Positions 43,708 through 51,721 of a DNA stretch of 64,000 nt are shown here, in pieces. Made by a program: the position numbers and the translations under genes. The notes beneath the pieces are model-generated. The model worked only from the letters and a program-made list of their open reading frames with translations, searched no databases and was not told where the DNA came from. The DNA is from Alphaproteobacteria bacterium MedPE-SWcel (GTDB lineage: Bacteria; Pseudomonadota; Alphaproteobacteria; Rhodobacterales; Rhodobacteraceae). Within the stretch, counting starts at the first letter, position 1, and each line of letters begins with the position of its first letter. The stretch is from assembly GCA_001874255.1 (NCBI GenBank), contig MPDC01000001.1, positions 1-64,000 on the forward strand, written 5' to 3'.

Positions 43708-43762
43708 GCGCATTGCGCGGGGACCGGGGACTTTACGGGGATCGGGGGCTTGTGGGACCGCG

Positions 43763-43798
43763 GACTTTGTAGGGGACTTTGTAGGCGACTTTGTGGGG
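43763..43798. repeat. Three 12-bp tandem repeats after bphP
   Basis: Units gactttgtaggg at 43763, 43775 and 43787 with single-base changes, 56 bases after the bphP stop. Confidence 0.85.
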
Positions 43799-43834
43799 GA
43801 CCGGAGGTCGGGGACTGTGGATCGCGGACAAAAA

Positions 43835-43862
43835 TGGCCCGCCTGATCAGACAGGCGGGCCA
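43835..43862. terminator. Bidirectional terminator between bphP and the PRC-barrel gene
   Basis: Perfect 11-bp stem TGGCCCGCCTG / CAGGCGGGCCA with a six-base loop, preceded by AAAAA. It lies between two convergent genes. On the minus strand the stem is followed by TTTTTG, so it is a better terminator for the PRC-barrel gene. Confidence 0.8.
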
Positions 43863-43916
43863 AGGTACTGAAACTGGGTGGCCGGGCAGCCACCCGATAC
43901 TCTTTAAACGGTCGTA

Positions 43917-44831
43917 TCAGCCTTCGTATGCGGGCATCGCATCCAGCTTGTCTTCGGCCATCGGCACATAGACACGGACGTCGTCGCCGGCGGTTTCATG
44001 CAGGATGTCGATCTCATTGAGATCAAGCTTCACGGGCTTTTCACCAAGCCCCAGGAAGCCACCTACATCGATGATGGCATGGGTGATCTGGCCTTTGTCG
44101 TTCAGGATCAGATCGGACACTTCGCCCATCCACTCGTCCTTGACATCATAGGCCCGGGCACCGGTCAGCATCTCGGCTGTCAGGTCCTTGTTGCCCACAA
44201 GGTCATAGCCGTCCCGCATCATCGGCTCATGCGTTCTGGCGGTGTCGCCAGCGATCAGCCGTTCGGCGTCAGCGGCCGTATTGTCGAGAGCCGTCCCCAT
44301 GTCGGAGGCCGCCGTCTCGGCGCTGCCCTGCAGGGTCTTGGCCGTGTTCTCGACCGCGGTTGCGGTGTCGCTTGCGGCCTGCTCAAGGCTCGCGCCCAGG
44401 TTGTGACCTGCATTGGTCTCATAGGCCGGAGCATTCTCGAAATCCGCCGCTTTTGCCTGCATCACGAGGAAGTAGTCGGAGGTGTCGTCCTCGGTTTCGC
44501 TGTCGGAGACCAGCTTCAGCGCGTCCATTTCAACGGCAACCTGACGTTCGCCGATGCCAAGGAAGCCACCGATATCAACCAGAACCGACTCGATGTCGCC
44601 GTCGCGGCTCAATACGATGTCATTCACTTCACCGATGTCTTCCCAATCGCCCTGAACACCGGCAAACGTATCGGAGTCGACATTGGTTTCGCTGCGGTAG
44701 ATCCGCTGGCCGATGAACTCGGAGGCATGGATGGACGTGGGATCCGCCTCGGCGCGGAACATCGCAGTTTCAGCAAACGCCATGGTGGACGTTGCAGTCA
44801 GCAAAGCGGTAGAAATCAACAGATTTTTCAT
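43917..44831 (-). CDS. Secreted protein with two PRC-barrel domains
   Basis: 304 residues with a Sec signal (cleavage near TMAFA/ET). PRC-barrel 1 (about 35-125; GDIESVLVDIGGFLGIGERQVAVEMD) and PRC-barrel 2 (about 205-295; QITHAIIDVGGFLGLGEKPVKLDLNE) flank an Ala/Thr-rich amphipathic linker (about 135-195). The family includes photosynthesis reaction-centre H subunit barrels and RimM. Exported double copies like this are common in Rhodobacterales and uncharacterised. GAGGAG precedes the ATG. A neighbour of the phytochrome, but convergent. Confidence 0.87.
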   Translation of the reverse strand: MKNLLISTALLTATSTMAFAETAMFRAEADPTSIHASEFIGQRIYRSETNVDSDTFAGVQGDWEDIGEVNDIVLSRDGDIESVLVDIGGFLGIGERQVAVEMDALKLVSDSETEDDTSDYFLVMQAKAADFENAPAYETNAGHNLGASLEQAASDTATAVENTAKTLQGSAETAASDMGTALDNTAADAERLIAGDTARTHEPMMRDGYDLVGNKDLTAEMLTGARAYDVKDEWMGEVSDLILNDKGQITHAIIDVGGFLGLGEKPVKLDLNEIDILHETAGDDVRVYVPMAEDKLDAMPAYEG

Positions 44832-45176
44832 TGTTACTCTCCTCATTGAGTTACACTCTTCGTCGGTGGCCACACTCATCCAGACAACGGAGAGGGGCGG
44901 GAAAGGTTCCGCATTTTTTTGTCGATTTCCGATTTTTCGGGCTGGGGGCGGGGCGGGAGATGCCGCGTCGGTGATCGGATCGTCATACATGGAAGGGACA
45001 TGCGGACGGCGGGGCTACGGTTCCTTTTGTACCGGGATTCTTCAGGGCGGCCCCTGCAACAGGCGGGGGTGGTGCTTGCGGGCGTCGGCACTAGACTAGA
45101 GAAAGAGTAGGGAGAGAGAGCAGGGCGTGGCACGATCCCCCCTGTATTGGCGGCATGTCAGAAAAGGGCAGAGGCA
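44832..45176. other. Divergent promoter region between PRC-barrel and AI-2E genes
   Basis: 345 bases with AT-rich patches at 44926-44938 and no gene. It should hold the promoters of both flanking genes. No inverted repeat I trust. Confidence 0.5.
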
Positions 45177-46478
45177 ATGAATGACAGCAGCAAGAGGGCG
45201 GTTTCGCAAGGCGCGTCAGGAATTCATCCGGAGGATGAGCGGCGCGACGGCGACAGTCTCGCGTCTGCGGCTGACACCGGAACGGCGGCTGACACCGGAA
45301 CGGCGGCTGACACTGGAACGGGGGCTGACACCGGATCGGGGGCGGGGCGGCTGTCCCCGCGCCAGAACCTCGTTCTGATCCGCAACTTTCTGGCGTTTAT
45401 TGTGGTGATCTGTGCGGCCGTGGTGCTGTTCTTTGCCAAGGATGTGGTGCTGCCATTCGTACTGGGTATCCTGATCGCATTGACGCTCCGGCCTTTGACG
45501 CGCGGCGTCGAACGCTATGGGGTGCCGCCCATCGTCTCGGCGGTGTTGTTGATCCTCGCCGTCGCGGTGACGGTGGCCGGGGGGATCTATCTGCTCAGCG
45601 GCCCGGTCTCCGAGTGGATTGATCAGGCGCCCCGGATGCGGGCGGAGCTGGAGCATCGCCTGCGTGATATCATGACCTCGCTGGAGACGGTTCGGCAGGC
45701 CTCGGAGCAGGTGGAGGATATCGCCGCCAGCACCGAAGATACGGATGTGGTCAAGGTGGCCATTGACCAGCCGGGGATCGTGACCTCCACCGCGCTCGAT
45801 ATGGTGTCGCTGGCGACGACCTCGCTGGTTGCGCTGGTGCTGGCACTGTTCCTGCTGGCCTCCAACGACATCTTCTATGTCAAGATCGTCGAGAGCTTTC
45901 CCAATCTCAGCGAAAAGACCCGCGCCCTGCGGATCATGTATAGTATCGAGCAGCGGATTTCGCGGTATCTGTTGTCCATTACCCTGATCAACGCGGGCGT
46001 GGGCGTGGTTGTCGCCACGTGCATGTGGGTGATCGGCATGCCGCAGCCCGCCCTCTGGGGGGCGATCGCCTTTCTGTTCAACTTTCTGCCCTATATCGGC
46101 GCCCTGACCGGCATTGCGTTATGTGGGGCTGTGTCGCTGGTGACGTTCCCCTCGCTGTCATATGCGATGCTGGCCCCGCTGGCCTATATGCTTGCAACCG
46201 CAATCGAGGGGCAATGCGTCACACCGATAGTCCTCGGGCGGCGGCTCAACCTCAATGCGGTCGCGGTGTTTTCGGCGGTGGTGCTATGGGCGTGGATGTG
46301 GGGGATTGCAGGTGCCTTGATGGCGGTTCCGCTGTTGGTCTGTCTCAAGTCGATGTGTGATCATATTCCGGCATTGGCCGTTGTCGGCAACTTCCTGAAT
46401 GGAAGTGAGACCGGGATGGGACCGGCGTCCGACGATCCCTCCGCATCCGCAGGGCAGACGGCCAGGGATGGCAACTGA
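45177..46478 (+). CDS. AI-2E/PerM family transporter with Asp-Thr-Gly repeats
   Basis: 433 residues: a hydrophilic N-terminal tail (1-65), then about seven to eight helices of the AI-2E exporter/PerM family (VLPFVLGILIALTLRPLTRGVERYGVPP; late motifs AFLFNFLPYIGALTGI, AIEGQCVTPIVLGRRLNLN). Functions in the family range from autoinducer export to Na+/H+ antiport; substrate unknown. The tail holds four 6-residue repeats (ADTGTA-like) encoded by 18-bp units at 45269-45340. ATG 45177 after AGAGG; the earlier frame start lacks a site. Confidence 0.88.
   Translation: MNDSSKRAVSQGASGIHPEDERRDGDSLASAADTGTAADTGTAADTGTGADTGSGAGRLSPRQNLVLIRNFLAFIVVICAAVVLFFAKDVVLPFVLGILIALTLRPLTRGVERYGVPPIVSAVLLILAVAVTVAGGIYLLSGPVSEWIDQAPRMRAELEHRLRDIMTSLETVRQASEQVEDIAASTEDTDVVKVAIDQPGIVTSTALDMVSLATTSLVALVLALFLLASNDIFYVKIVESFPNLSEKTRALRIMYSIEQRISRYLLSITLINAGVGVVVATCMWVIGMPQPALWGAIAFLFNFLPYIGALTGIALCGAVSLVTFPSLSYAMLAPLAYMLATAIEGQCVTPIVLGRRLNLNAVAVFSAVVLWAWMWGIAGALMAVPLLVCLKSMCDHIPALAVVGNFLNGSETGMGPASDDPSASAGQTARDGN
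45269..45340 (+). repeat. Four in-frame 18-bp repeats in the AI-2E gene
   Basis: Units gctgacaccggaacggcg at 45269, 45287, 45305 and 45323, the first two identical. They encode ADTGTA/ADTGTG/ADTGSG in the cytoplasmic tail. Confidence 0.95.
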
Positions 46479-46567
46479 TCCCGGCACTCGCAAGCGCGGC
46501 GATCAAACATCGGCGAAGGGGCAATGCCGCGACGGCCGGACGTCGGTCACGGGCCTCTGCAGGGCAG

Positions 46568-46600
46568 AAGCCCCACTCCGGGGCATTCGGAGTGGGGCTT
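46568..46600. terminator. Strong stem-loop after the AI-2E gene
   Basis: Perfect 13-bp stem AAGCCCCACTCCG / CGGAGTGGGGCTT with a seven-base loop, about 90 bases past the stop. It also serves the convergent small gene at 46678. Confidence 0.85.
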
Positions 46601-46677
46601 ATCTGTCTTGTCTCATGACTTGCGTCAGGTCGGTCGTTCAGCGTCGCGGTTCGGGACGTGCACGTGCCACGACCGCG

Positions 46678-46857
46678 TTAAGCGGTATGACCTTTGGGGC
46701 CTGCAAAGAACCAAATGATGAAGCCAAGGATCGGCAACACGAGGATCAACAGTGTCCAGACGATCTTGGCACCGGTGCTGGCGCCACTGCTCCAGGTCTT
46801 CACGATTGCATAGATGTCCGCGATCAGGACCAGCAGGCCAAAAATACCATATTCCAT
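46678..46857 (-). CDS. Small membrane protein, PLDc_N-like
   Basis: 59 residues, two helices: MEYGIFGLLVLIADIYAIVK, then IVWTLLILVLPILGFIIWFFAGPKG. This is the phospholipase-D-nuclease N-terminal (PLDc_N) pattern found as stand-alone small proteins, role unknown. GGAGAAG stands before the ATG. Confidence 0.8.
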   Translation of the reverse strand: MEYGIFGLLVLIADIYAIVKTWSSGASTGAKIVWTLLILVLPILGFIIWFFAGPKGHTA

Positions 46858-47031
46858 TTTGTCTTCTCCATTCTGCATTTGCCTGTCAACGCAGGGAGAT
46901 CGGATTTTGTTCCGCATCTGTTGCCTGTCCGCCCGGTGGGATGGAGAAGAGGACGCGGGCGGGCCGCACGAAATGGCGCGCCCGGCGTATAGGCTGGGTC
47001 GCGGTGGTCGGCACCCAAAAGGGGCGGGGGC

Positions 47032-47571
47032 TCAGCTATTGGGGCGAATGAACCCGGTGATCGGATAAACGCGACCAAAGGCGCCGGGGTTGCTTTCCAG
47101 CCGGACCTTGCTCCAGTCGTTCTTGTCCGACACGTCAATCACCGTCATCCCGAGCGAGACCTGGTTGCGGTGCCAATTGGCATGATCGACGCGCAGCATA
47201 CGGTCGTCTATCAACTCCGAGACCACGGCGACATGGCCCAGCGGCATCGACGACGTGGCGCGAAACGCCATGACAGCCCCGATAGACGGCGTCTTGGAGA
47301 CGTCAAAATCACCCTGAGCCTTCTGCCACCAGGTTTTCGCGTTGCCGCGGATCTCTACGCCGGACAGGTTCCGGGCAAAGGGGACGCACCAGACTCTGGC
47401 CCCTCTGGCCTGCAGGCTTTGCGCTTCGCTCACGGCAAAAGCCCGCCGGTGTGGGTCGATCTGGCTGCTGCTGCCCGGCATCTCTCCACAGGCGGACAGG
47501 CCAAGGGCCACAAGAAGCAGAAGCCCGCCAAGCAATGGCGTTTTGCGCAGGCGATGTGTCGAGTGATGCAA
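47032..47571 (-). CDS. CHAP-domain lipoprotein, putative cell-wall amidase
   Basis: 179 residues from TTG 47571. A lipobox LLVALGLSAC precedes Cys at about 28. The CHAP domain has its Cys in ARVWCVPFARNLSG and its His in GHVAVVSEL, with VDHANW following: the Cys/His/Asn catalytic set of NlpC/P60-CHAP peptidoglycan amidases. The start is uncertain: no ATG lies between the long upstream frame (to 47976) and the signal; GAGG is about ten bases before the TTG. Confidence 0.8.
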   Translation of the reverse strand: MHHSTHRLRKTPLLGGLLLLVALGLSACGEMPGSSSQIDPHRRAFAVSEAQSLQARGARVWCVPFARNLSGVEIRGNAKTWWQKAQGDFDVSKTPSIGAVMAFRATSSMPLGHVAVVSELIDDRMLRVDHANWHRNQVSLGMTVIDVSDKNDWSKVRLESNPGAFGRVYPITGFIRPNS

Positions 47572-48103
47572 AGCGGACCCCAGCCTCGGTTCATTTCGTG
47601 ATGCGGTGTAACTTTGTTTCAATTGTTTGTGTCTGCCAAGCCCGCAGGCCCCGGGTTGGCAGGAATCCGCCACCGGTGAATTTTGCAGGGAACAAATGCA
47701 AGGTTCGATGCGCGATATCAGCGCGGCGATCATATTCCGGCGGCCGCGGCTGGTCGGGCCGCAACCCTGTGTGCAGCAAGGCAGATCCCCCTGATCGGGT
47801 GGATTGGGTCTGTCATTGGGGCAGTCAGGGCACATACTGACTGGGGGCAGCGGGACTGAGCGCGATCCGGCCACCTTTGGACGGCCTGGAGGCCCCTCAA
47901 AAAGCTGCTCTGAGGTTAAAATTCGCGGGGAAATTATTGAACCAGCCGAATTTGGGCTTGTATTTTTCTGTCGCACGGCTCATCTAGGGCGGGCAAAGCT
48001 TCTTCTTACGACCTTCTGTTTCCTCACGGCCCAGTTGTTCCTATGATGACACTAGGCCGGGCTATCGCGTTGTGTGGGTAGCATTATTACAGGAGACGAC
48101 ACG
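47572..48103. other. Gap before the cold-shock gene
   Basis: 532 bases. The right 150 bases are AT-richer and probably contain the cold-shock promoter and 5' leader. No gene I can support; short frames here are not coding by composition. Confidence 0.5.
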
Positions 48104-48310
48104 ATGGCCAATGGCACCGTGAAATGGTTCAACGCTCAAAAAGGTTTTGGTTTTATTGCTCCCGAGCAAGGCTCCCGCGACGTTTTTGTGCACATCTCCG
48201 CGCTTGAGCGCGCTGGCATCCAGCACCTCGACGACGGTCAGGCAGTGACTTTCGACATCGAAAGCGGCCGTGATGGACGTGAATCCGCGAGCAACCTCGC
48301 ACTCGCATAA
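48104..48310 (+). CDS. Cold-shock protein, CspA family
   Basis: 68 residues: [18 protein letters not shown] (RNP1) and [13 protein letters not shown] (RNP2). A single-stranded nucleic acid chaperone of the cytoplasm. The ATG at 48104 has AGGAGA; the frame from 48074 adds ten residues unlike the family. It is followed by a rho-independent terminator. Confidence 0.96.
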   Translation: MANGTVKWFNAQKGFGFIAPEQGSRDVFVHISALERAGIQHLDDGQAVTFDIESGRDGRESASNLALA

Positions 48311-48642
48311 GCCCTAACCGGTTTACGCTGAGAGATTTGAGAGCACCCTTCGGGGTGCTCTTTTTGTTTCCGGCTGTATCTGTTTCCGTTTGTATCGGGC
48401 GATATTGTCGGCCCGGCCTGCGGGCAGTTTTCATATGCCTGCTGGCAATAGTCGCGGCGGCCAGAGGGGCGCGGCGGACGTCTCGGTTAGTGGAATGTCG
48501 TAGGGTGGTGTAGTGACGCGGCAGTGCCGGGTGGCCAGGAAAGGCTGCCCGTGCAGGCTGTCCGGGTGGTCGGTCCAGGCGGGTAGCGCTGGGCGATCGG
48601 TCAGGGCTGGTTGGTCAGGGTTGGGTGGTCGAGGCTTGGTGC
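48311..48642. other. Gap between csp and ectR
   Basis: Beyond the terminator it holds a G-rich, loosely repeated stretch (48480-48645; recurring ggtcagggctgg/ggttgggtgg). No gene seen. Confidence 0.5.
48340..48366 (+). terminator. Rho-independent terminator of the cold-shock gene
   Basis: Stem GAGCACCC-TTCG-GGGTGCTC followed by TTTTTG, 30 bases after the stop. Confidence 0.92.
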
Positions 48643-49146
48643 TCAGGGCTGGCGGTCGCCGGGTTTGATCTCGCCGGTTGTCAGCACCGGCGCAGCATCA
48701 ATTTCATCGGCATCCAGCATGGCTGCGACCCGCTCGAGCGAGGCCAGCAACTGGGCCTGCTCCCAGTCTTTCAGCTTTTCAAAGGCCCGCACATAGCGTT
48801 GCTGCAGCGCGTCCGGCGCTGCCTTCACGGCCTCTTGGCCACGGGGGTCGAGAACCACATTGGTCTGGCGACGGTCGGCTTCTGAGCGCAGGCGTGTTGC
48901 CATCCCGCGCGAGACGATCTTGTCCACCAGTGATGTCACCGTCGCCTGTGCGACGCCCATGCGCTGCGCCAGTTCCTTGGGGGTTGCGCTGCCGCCTTGG
49001 GAGGCCAGGATCTGCAGGACGCGCAACTGTGCCGGTGTCAGGCCCGAGGCCTGCGCGAGGTTGCGCGAATAGAGTTCCGTTGCGCGCAGAATTCGTCTGA
49101 GCGCAATCAGGCTGTCATCGGTTCTGTCACGCGGTTGGTCATCCAT
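48643..49146 (-). CDS. ectR: MarR-family regulator of ectoine genes, EctR-like
   Basis: 167 residues with a MarR winged helix (about 30-140; LTPAQLRVLQILASQGGSATPKELAQRMGVAQATVTSLVDKIVSRGM, DRRQTNVVLDPRG). It lies divergent to ectA, the position of EctR1 in methylotrophs, where it represses the ect operon at low salinity. Inverted GAAGTA/TACTTC half-sites in the shared promoter (49217-49255) are candidate operators. Confidence 0.85.
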   Translation of the reverse strand: MDDQPRDRTDDSLIALRRILRATELYSRNLAQASGLTPAQLRVLQILASQGGSATPKELAQRMGVAQATVTSLVDKIVSRGMATRLRSEADRRQTNVVLDPRGQEAVKAAPDALQQRYVRAFEKLKDWEQAQLLASLERVAAMLDADEIDAAPVLTTGEIKPGDRQP

Positions 49147-49216
49147 GGCGGCTCAAAGTGCCATGAATGCGGCAAACCTGCAATGGCGTGTGCATTCCGG
49201 TGAAAATTTATACTGT

Positions 49217-49255
49217 GAAGTAAAAATACTTCGATAAGCTTTGTGCTGCGAAGTA
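49217..49255. promoter_or_regulatory. Candidate EctR operator with three GAAGTA half-sites
   Basis: GAAGTA (49217-49222), TACTTC (49227-49232) and GAAGTA (49250-49255) occur in the AT-rich divergent region. The first two form a perfect inverted repeat with an AAAA centre; the second and third form a wider one (ACTTCG..CGAAGT). Confidence 0.5.
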
Positions 49256-49375
49256 ATTTATGGTCATATAAATAAGGATCATAGCGGGCGATCTGAGTGT
49301 ATATGCTAAGCCACTTGAAATTTTTGCTGCGCCGCTATATTTAGATAAGCGAATGAAATTTGGAGAGAGCGAGCG

Positions 49376-49927
49376 ATGCCCAGAGACATCCTGCAGACCG
49401 AGACGGCAAAACCCCGAACGCGACAGCCCCGCCTGCGCAAACCTGACGCGACAGACGGGGCCGCAATCTGGGAACTGGTCAAGGCCTGCGCGCCGCTCGA
49501 TCGGAACTCCATGTATGCCAATCTGATCCAGGCGGATCACTTCCGCGACACCTGCGTGGTGGCGGAGCTGGATGGCGAAATCGTCGGCTGGATCTCCGGC
49601 CATATGATCCCGGGCCAGGACGCGTTCTTTGTCTGGCAGGTCGCGGTGGGTGAGGCCGCGCGGGGCACGGGCCTTGGCAAGCGGATGCTGGCGACGCTGA
49701 TTGCGCGCGACACTGTGCGCGATGCGGCTGTGCTGAAAACAACGATCACCAAGGACAATGCGGCCTCCTGGGGCCTCTTTCGCAGCTTCGCCCGCGACAT
49801 TGGCGGCGATTTGCGCGATGAGCCGCATTTCGAAAGAGAGGCCCATTTCGACGGCGCGCATGACACCGAGCACCTGGTGACCATTGCCCTCGATGGTGAC
49901 GTCAAGGCCCTGCTGCGCGCAGCCTGA
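49376..49927 (+). CDS. ectA: EctA, diaminobutyrate acetyltransferase
   Basis: 183 residues, GNAT fold: VWQVAVGEAARGTGLGKRML is the acetyl-CoA P-loop; KTTITKDNAASWGLFRSFARD and the FEREAHFDGAHDTEHL tail are typical of EctA. It acetylates L-2,4-diaminobutyrate at N-gamma. GGAGAG ribosome site. First gene of ectABC-ask. Confidence 0.96.
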   Translation: MPRDILQTETAKPRTRQPRLRKPDATDGAAIWELVKACAPLDRNSMYANLIQADHFRDTCVVAELDGEIVGWISGHMIPGQDAFFVWQVAVGEAARGTGLGKRMLATLIARDTVRDAAVLKTTITKDNAASWGLFRSFARDIGGDLRDEPHFEREAHFDGAHDTEHLVTIALDGDVKALLRAA

Positions 49928-49981
49928 TCCCTTCCTCCCCAGATCACATCAACATTTTACCTTTCCGAAGAGGATTTCCCC

Positions 49982-51292
49982 ATGCCCAAAGACATGGCCA
50001 AAGAGATGTCAAAAGACATCGCATCAGAGACATCAATTTACGAGCGTCGCGAAAGCAACGCGCGGTCCTACTGCCGCTCGTTCACGGCGTCCTTCGATAC
50101 CGCACGCGGGTCGGAGCTCTTTACCGAGGACGGGACCCGCTATATCGACTTCCTCGCAGGCTGCTCCTCGCTGAACTACGGTCACAATGATCCGGACATG
50201 AAAGACGCGCTGGTGGAGCATATCCTCAAGGATGGCATTACCCATGGGCTCGACTTTCACACCGAAGCCAAAGAAGCCTTCCTCAATACGTTCAACGATC
50301 TGATCCTGGCGCCCCGGACTATGGACCACCGGGTGATGTTCACCGGCCCGACCGGCGCAAATGCCGTAGAGGCGGCCATGAAAATTGCCCGCAAGGTGAC
50401 CGGCCGGACCAATATCATTTCCTTCACCAATGGCTTTCACGGGGTGACCATGGGGGCGCTGGCGGCGACCGGCAACGGCTACCATCGCGGCGGCGCAGGC
50501 ATGGACAAGGCCGGCGTGACGCGGATGCCGTTTGACGGCTACGTCGACGGGCTCGACAGTGCGGCGTTGCTGGACAAGATGCTGTCCGATCCATCAGGCG
50601 GCATCGATACGCCTGCCGCGATCCTGTTGGAAACCGTGCAGGGCGAGGGTGGGCTGAACGCCGCCTCCGGCGCTTGGGTCCGGAAGATCGCGCAGATCGC
50701 CCGCGACCACGGGGCGCTTCTGATTGTCGATGACATCCAGGCAGGCTGCGGCCGGACCGGGACCTTTTTCTCCTTCGAGGAAATGGGCGTGACGCCCGAT
50801 CTGGTCACCATGGCGAAATCCGTCTCCGGCTTCGGTCTGCCGATGGCGCTGGTTCTGGTGCGCCCGGACCATGATGTCTTTGGCCCCGCCGAACACAACG
50901 GCACATTCCGCGGCAACACCCATGCCTTTGTCACCGCCCGCGTGGCGATCGAGAAATTCTGGGCCGATGATGCCTTTGCGACCGAGCTTGCGCGGAAATC
51001 GGAACTGGTCACCAGCGCCCTGCAGGAGGTCGCAGGCCATATACCGGGCGCAGCTCTGAAGGGGCGGGGCCTGATGCAGGGTGTCGATGTCGGCAGTGGC
51101 GAGCTGGCGGCGGAGATCTGCGCCCGCGCCTACGAGCTGGGCTTGGTGATTGAAACCTCCGGTCCCAATGACGAGGTGGTGAAGATCCTGGCTCCTATCA
51201 CCACCTCCGAAGCCACCTTCTGCGAAGGATTTGCCATCCTCAGCGTTGCGGCGCGTGACGTGATCGCCCGCGCCAAAATCGCTGCCCAATAA
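49982..51292 (+). CDS. ectB: EctB, diaminobutyrate-2-oxoglutarate transaminase
   Basis: 436 residues, class III aminotransferase: MFTGPTGANAVEAAMKIARKVTGR, NGFHGVTMGALAATGN, LIVDDIQAGCGRTGTFFSFE, PLP Lys in TMAKSVSGFGLPMALVL. Makes diaminobutyrate from aspartate semialdehyde. The N-terminus has a Met/Lys-rich start with several ATG; AGAGGA precedes 49982. Confidence 0.96.
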   Translation: MPKDMAKEMSKDIASETSIYERRESNARSYCRSFTASFDTARGSELFTEDGTRYIDFLAGCSSLNYGHNDPDMKDALVEHILKDGITHGLDFHTEAKEAFLNTFNDLILAPRTMDHRVMFTGPTGANAVEAAMKIARKVTGRTNIISFTNGFHGVTMGALAATGNGYHRGGAGMDKAGVTRMPFDGYVDGLDSAALLDKMLSDPSGGIDTPAAILLETVQGEGGLNAASGAWVRKIAQIARDHGALLIVDDIQAGCGRTGTFFSFEEMGVTPDLVTMAKSVSGFGLPMALVLVRPDHDVFGPAEHNGTFRGNTHAFVTARVAIEKFWADDAFATELARKSELVTSALQEVAGHIPGAALKGRGLMQGVDVGSGELAAEICARAYELGLVIETSGPNDEVVKILAPITTSEATFCEGFAILSVAARDVIARAKIAAQ

Positions 51293-51314
51293 GCCACGAC
51301 CGGAGAATAGACAG

Positions 51315-51707
51315 ATGATCGTACGCGATTTCAACGAATTGAAGACCAGCGACCGGACCGTCGCCGACGCCCGCTGGACCTCCACCCGGATGCTGCTGGC
51401 CGAGGATGGAATGGGGTTTTCCTTCCATATCACCGTGCTCGAAGCCGGCTCGGAACACCAGTTCCACTATAAGCATCATTTCGAGAGCGTCTATTGCATG
51501 AAAGGCAAGGGCTCGATCACCGATATCGCCAGCGGCGAGACCCATGAGATCAAGCCGGGCGTGATGTATGCGCTGAACCTGCATGACAAGCATATCCTGC
51601 GGGCCGAGGAAGAGCTGCATATGGCTTGCTGTTTCAATCCGCCCGTGACCGGCACCGAAGTCCACCGCGAGGATGGCTCCTATGCGCCGGCCGAGGAGCT
51701 GGCATAA
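51315..51707 (+). CDS. ectC: EctC, ectoine synthase
   Basis: 130 residues, small cupin: MIVRDFNELKTSDRTVADARWTS... and FHYKHHFESVYCMKGKGSITD, with HDKHILRAEEELHMACCFNPP supplying metal ligands. It closes the ring of N-gamma-acetyl-diaminobutyrate to ectoine. No ectD hydroxylase follows, so hydroxyectoine is not expected from this operon. Confidence 0.97.
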   Translation: MIVRDFNELKTSDRTVADARWTSTRMLLAEDGMGFSFHITVLEAGSEHQFHYKHHFESVYCMKGKGSITDIASGETHEIKPGVMYALNLHDKHILRAEEELHMACCFNPPVTGTEVHREDGSYAPAEELA

Positions 51708-51721
51708 GCGTCAGGTGAGAC

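Noticed and set aside
42310-43893. 527-codon frame opposite bphP
   Set aside because: Antisense to the kinase part of the phytochrome, no recognisable domain.
47572-47976. N-terminal 135-residue extension of the CHAP lipoprotein
   Set aside because: It would place a lipoprotein signal in the middle of the protein; composition is non-coding.
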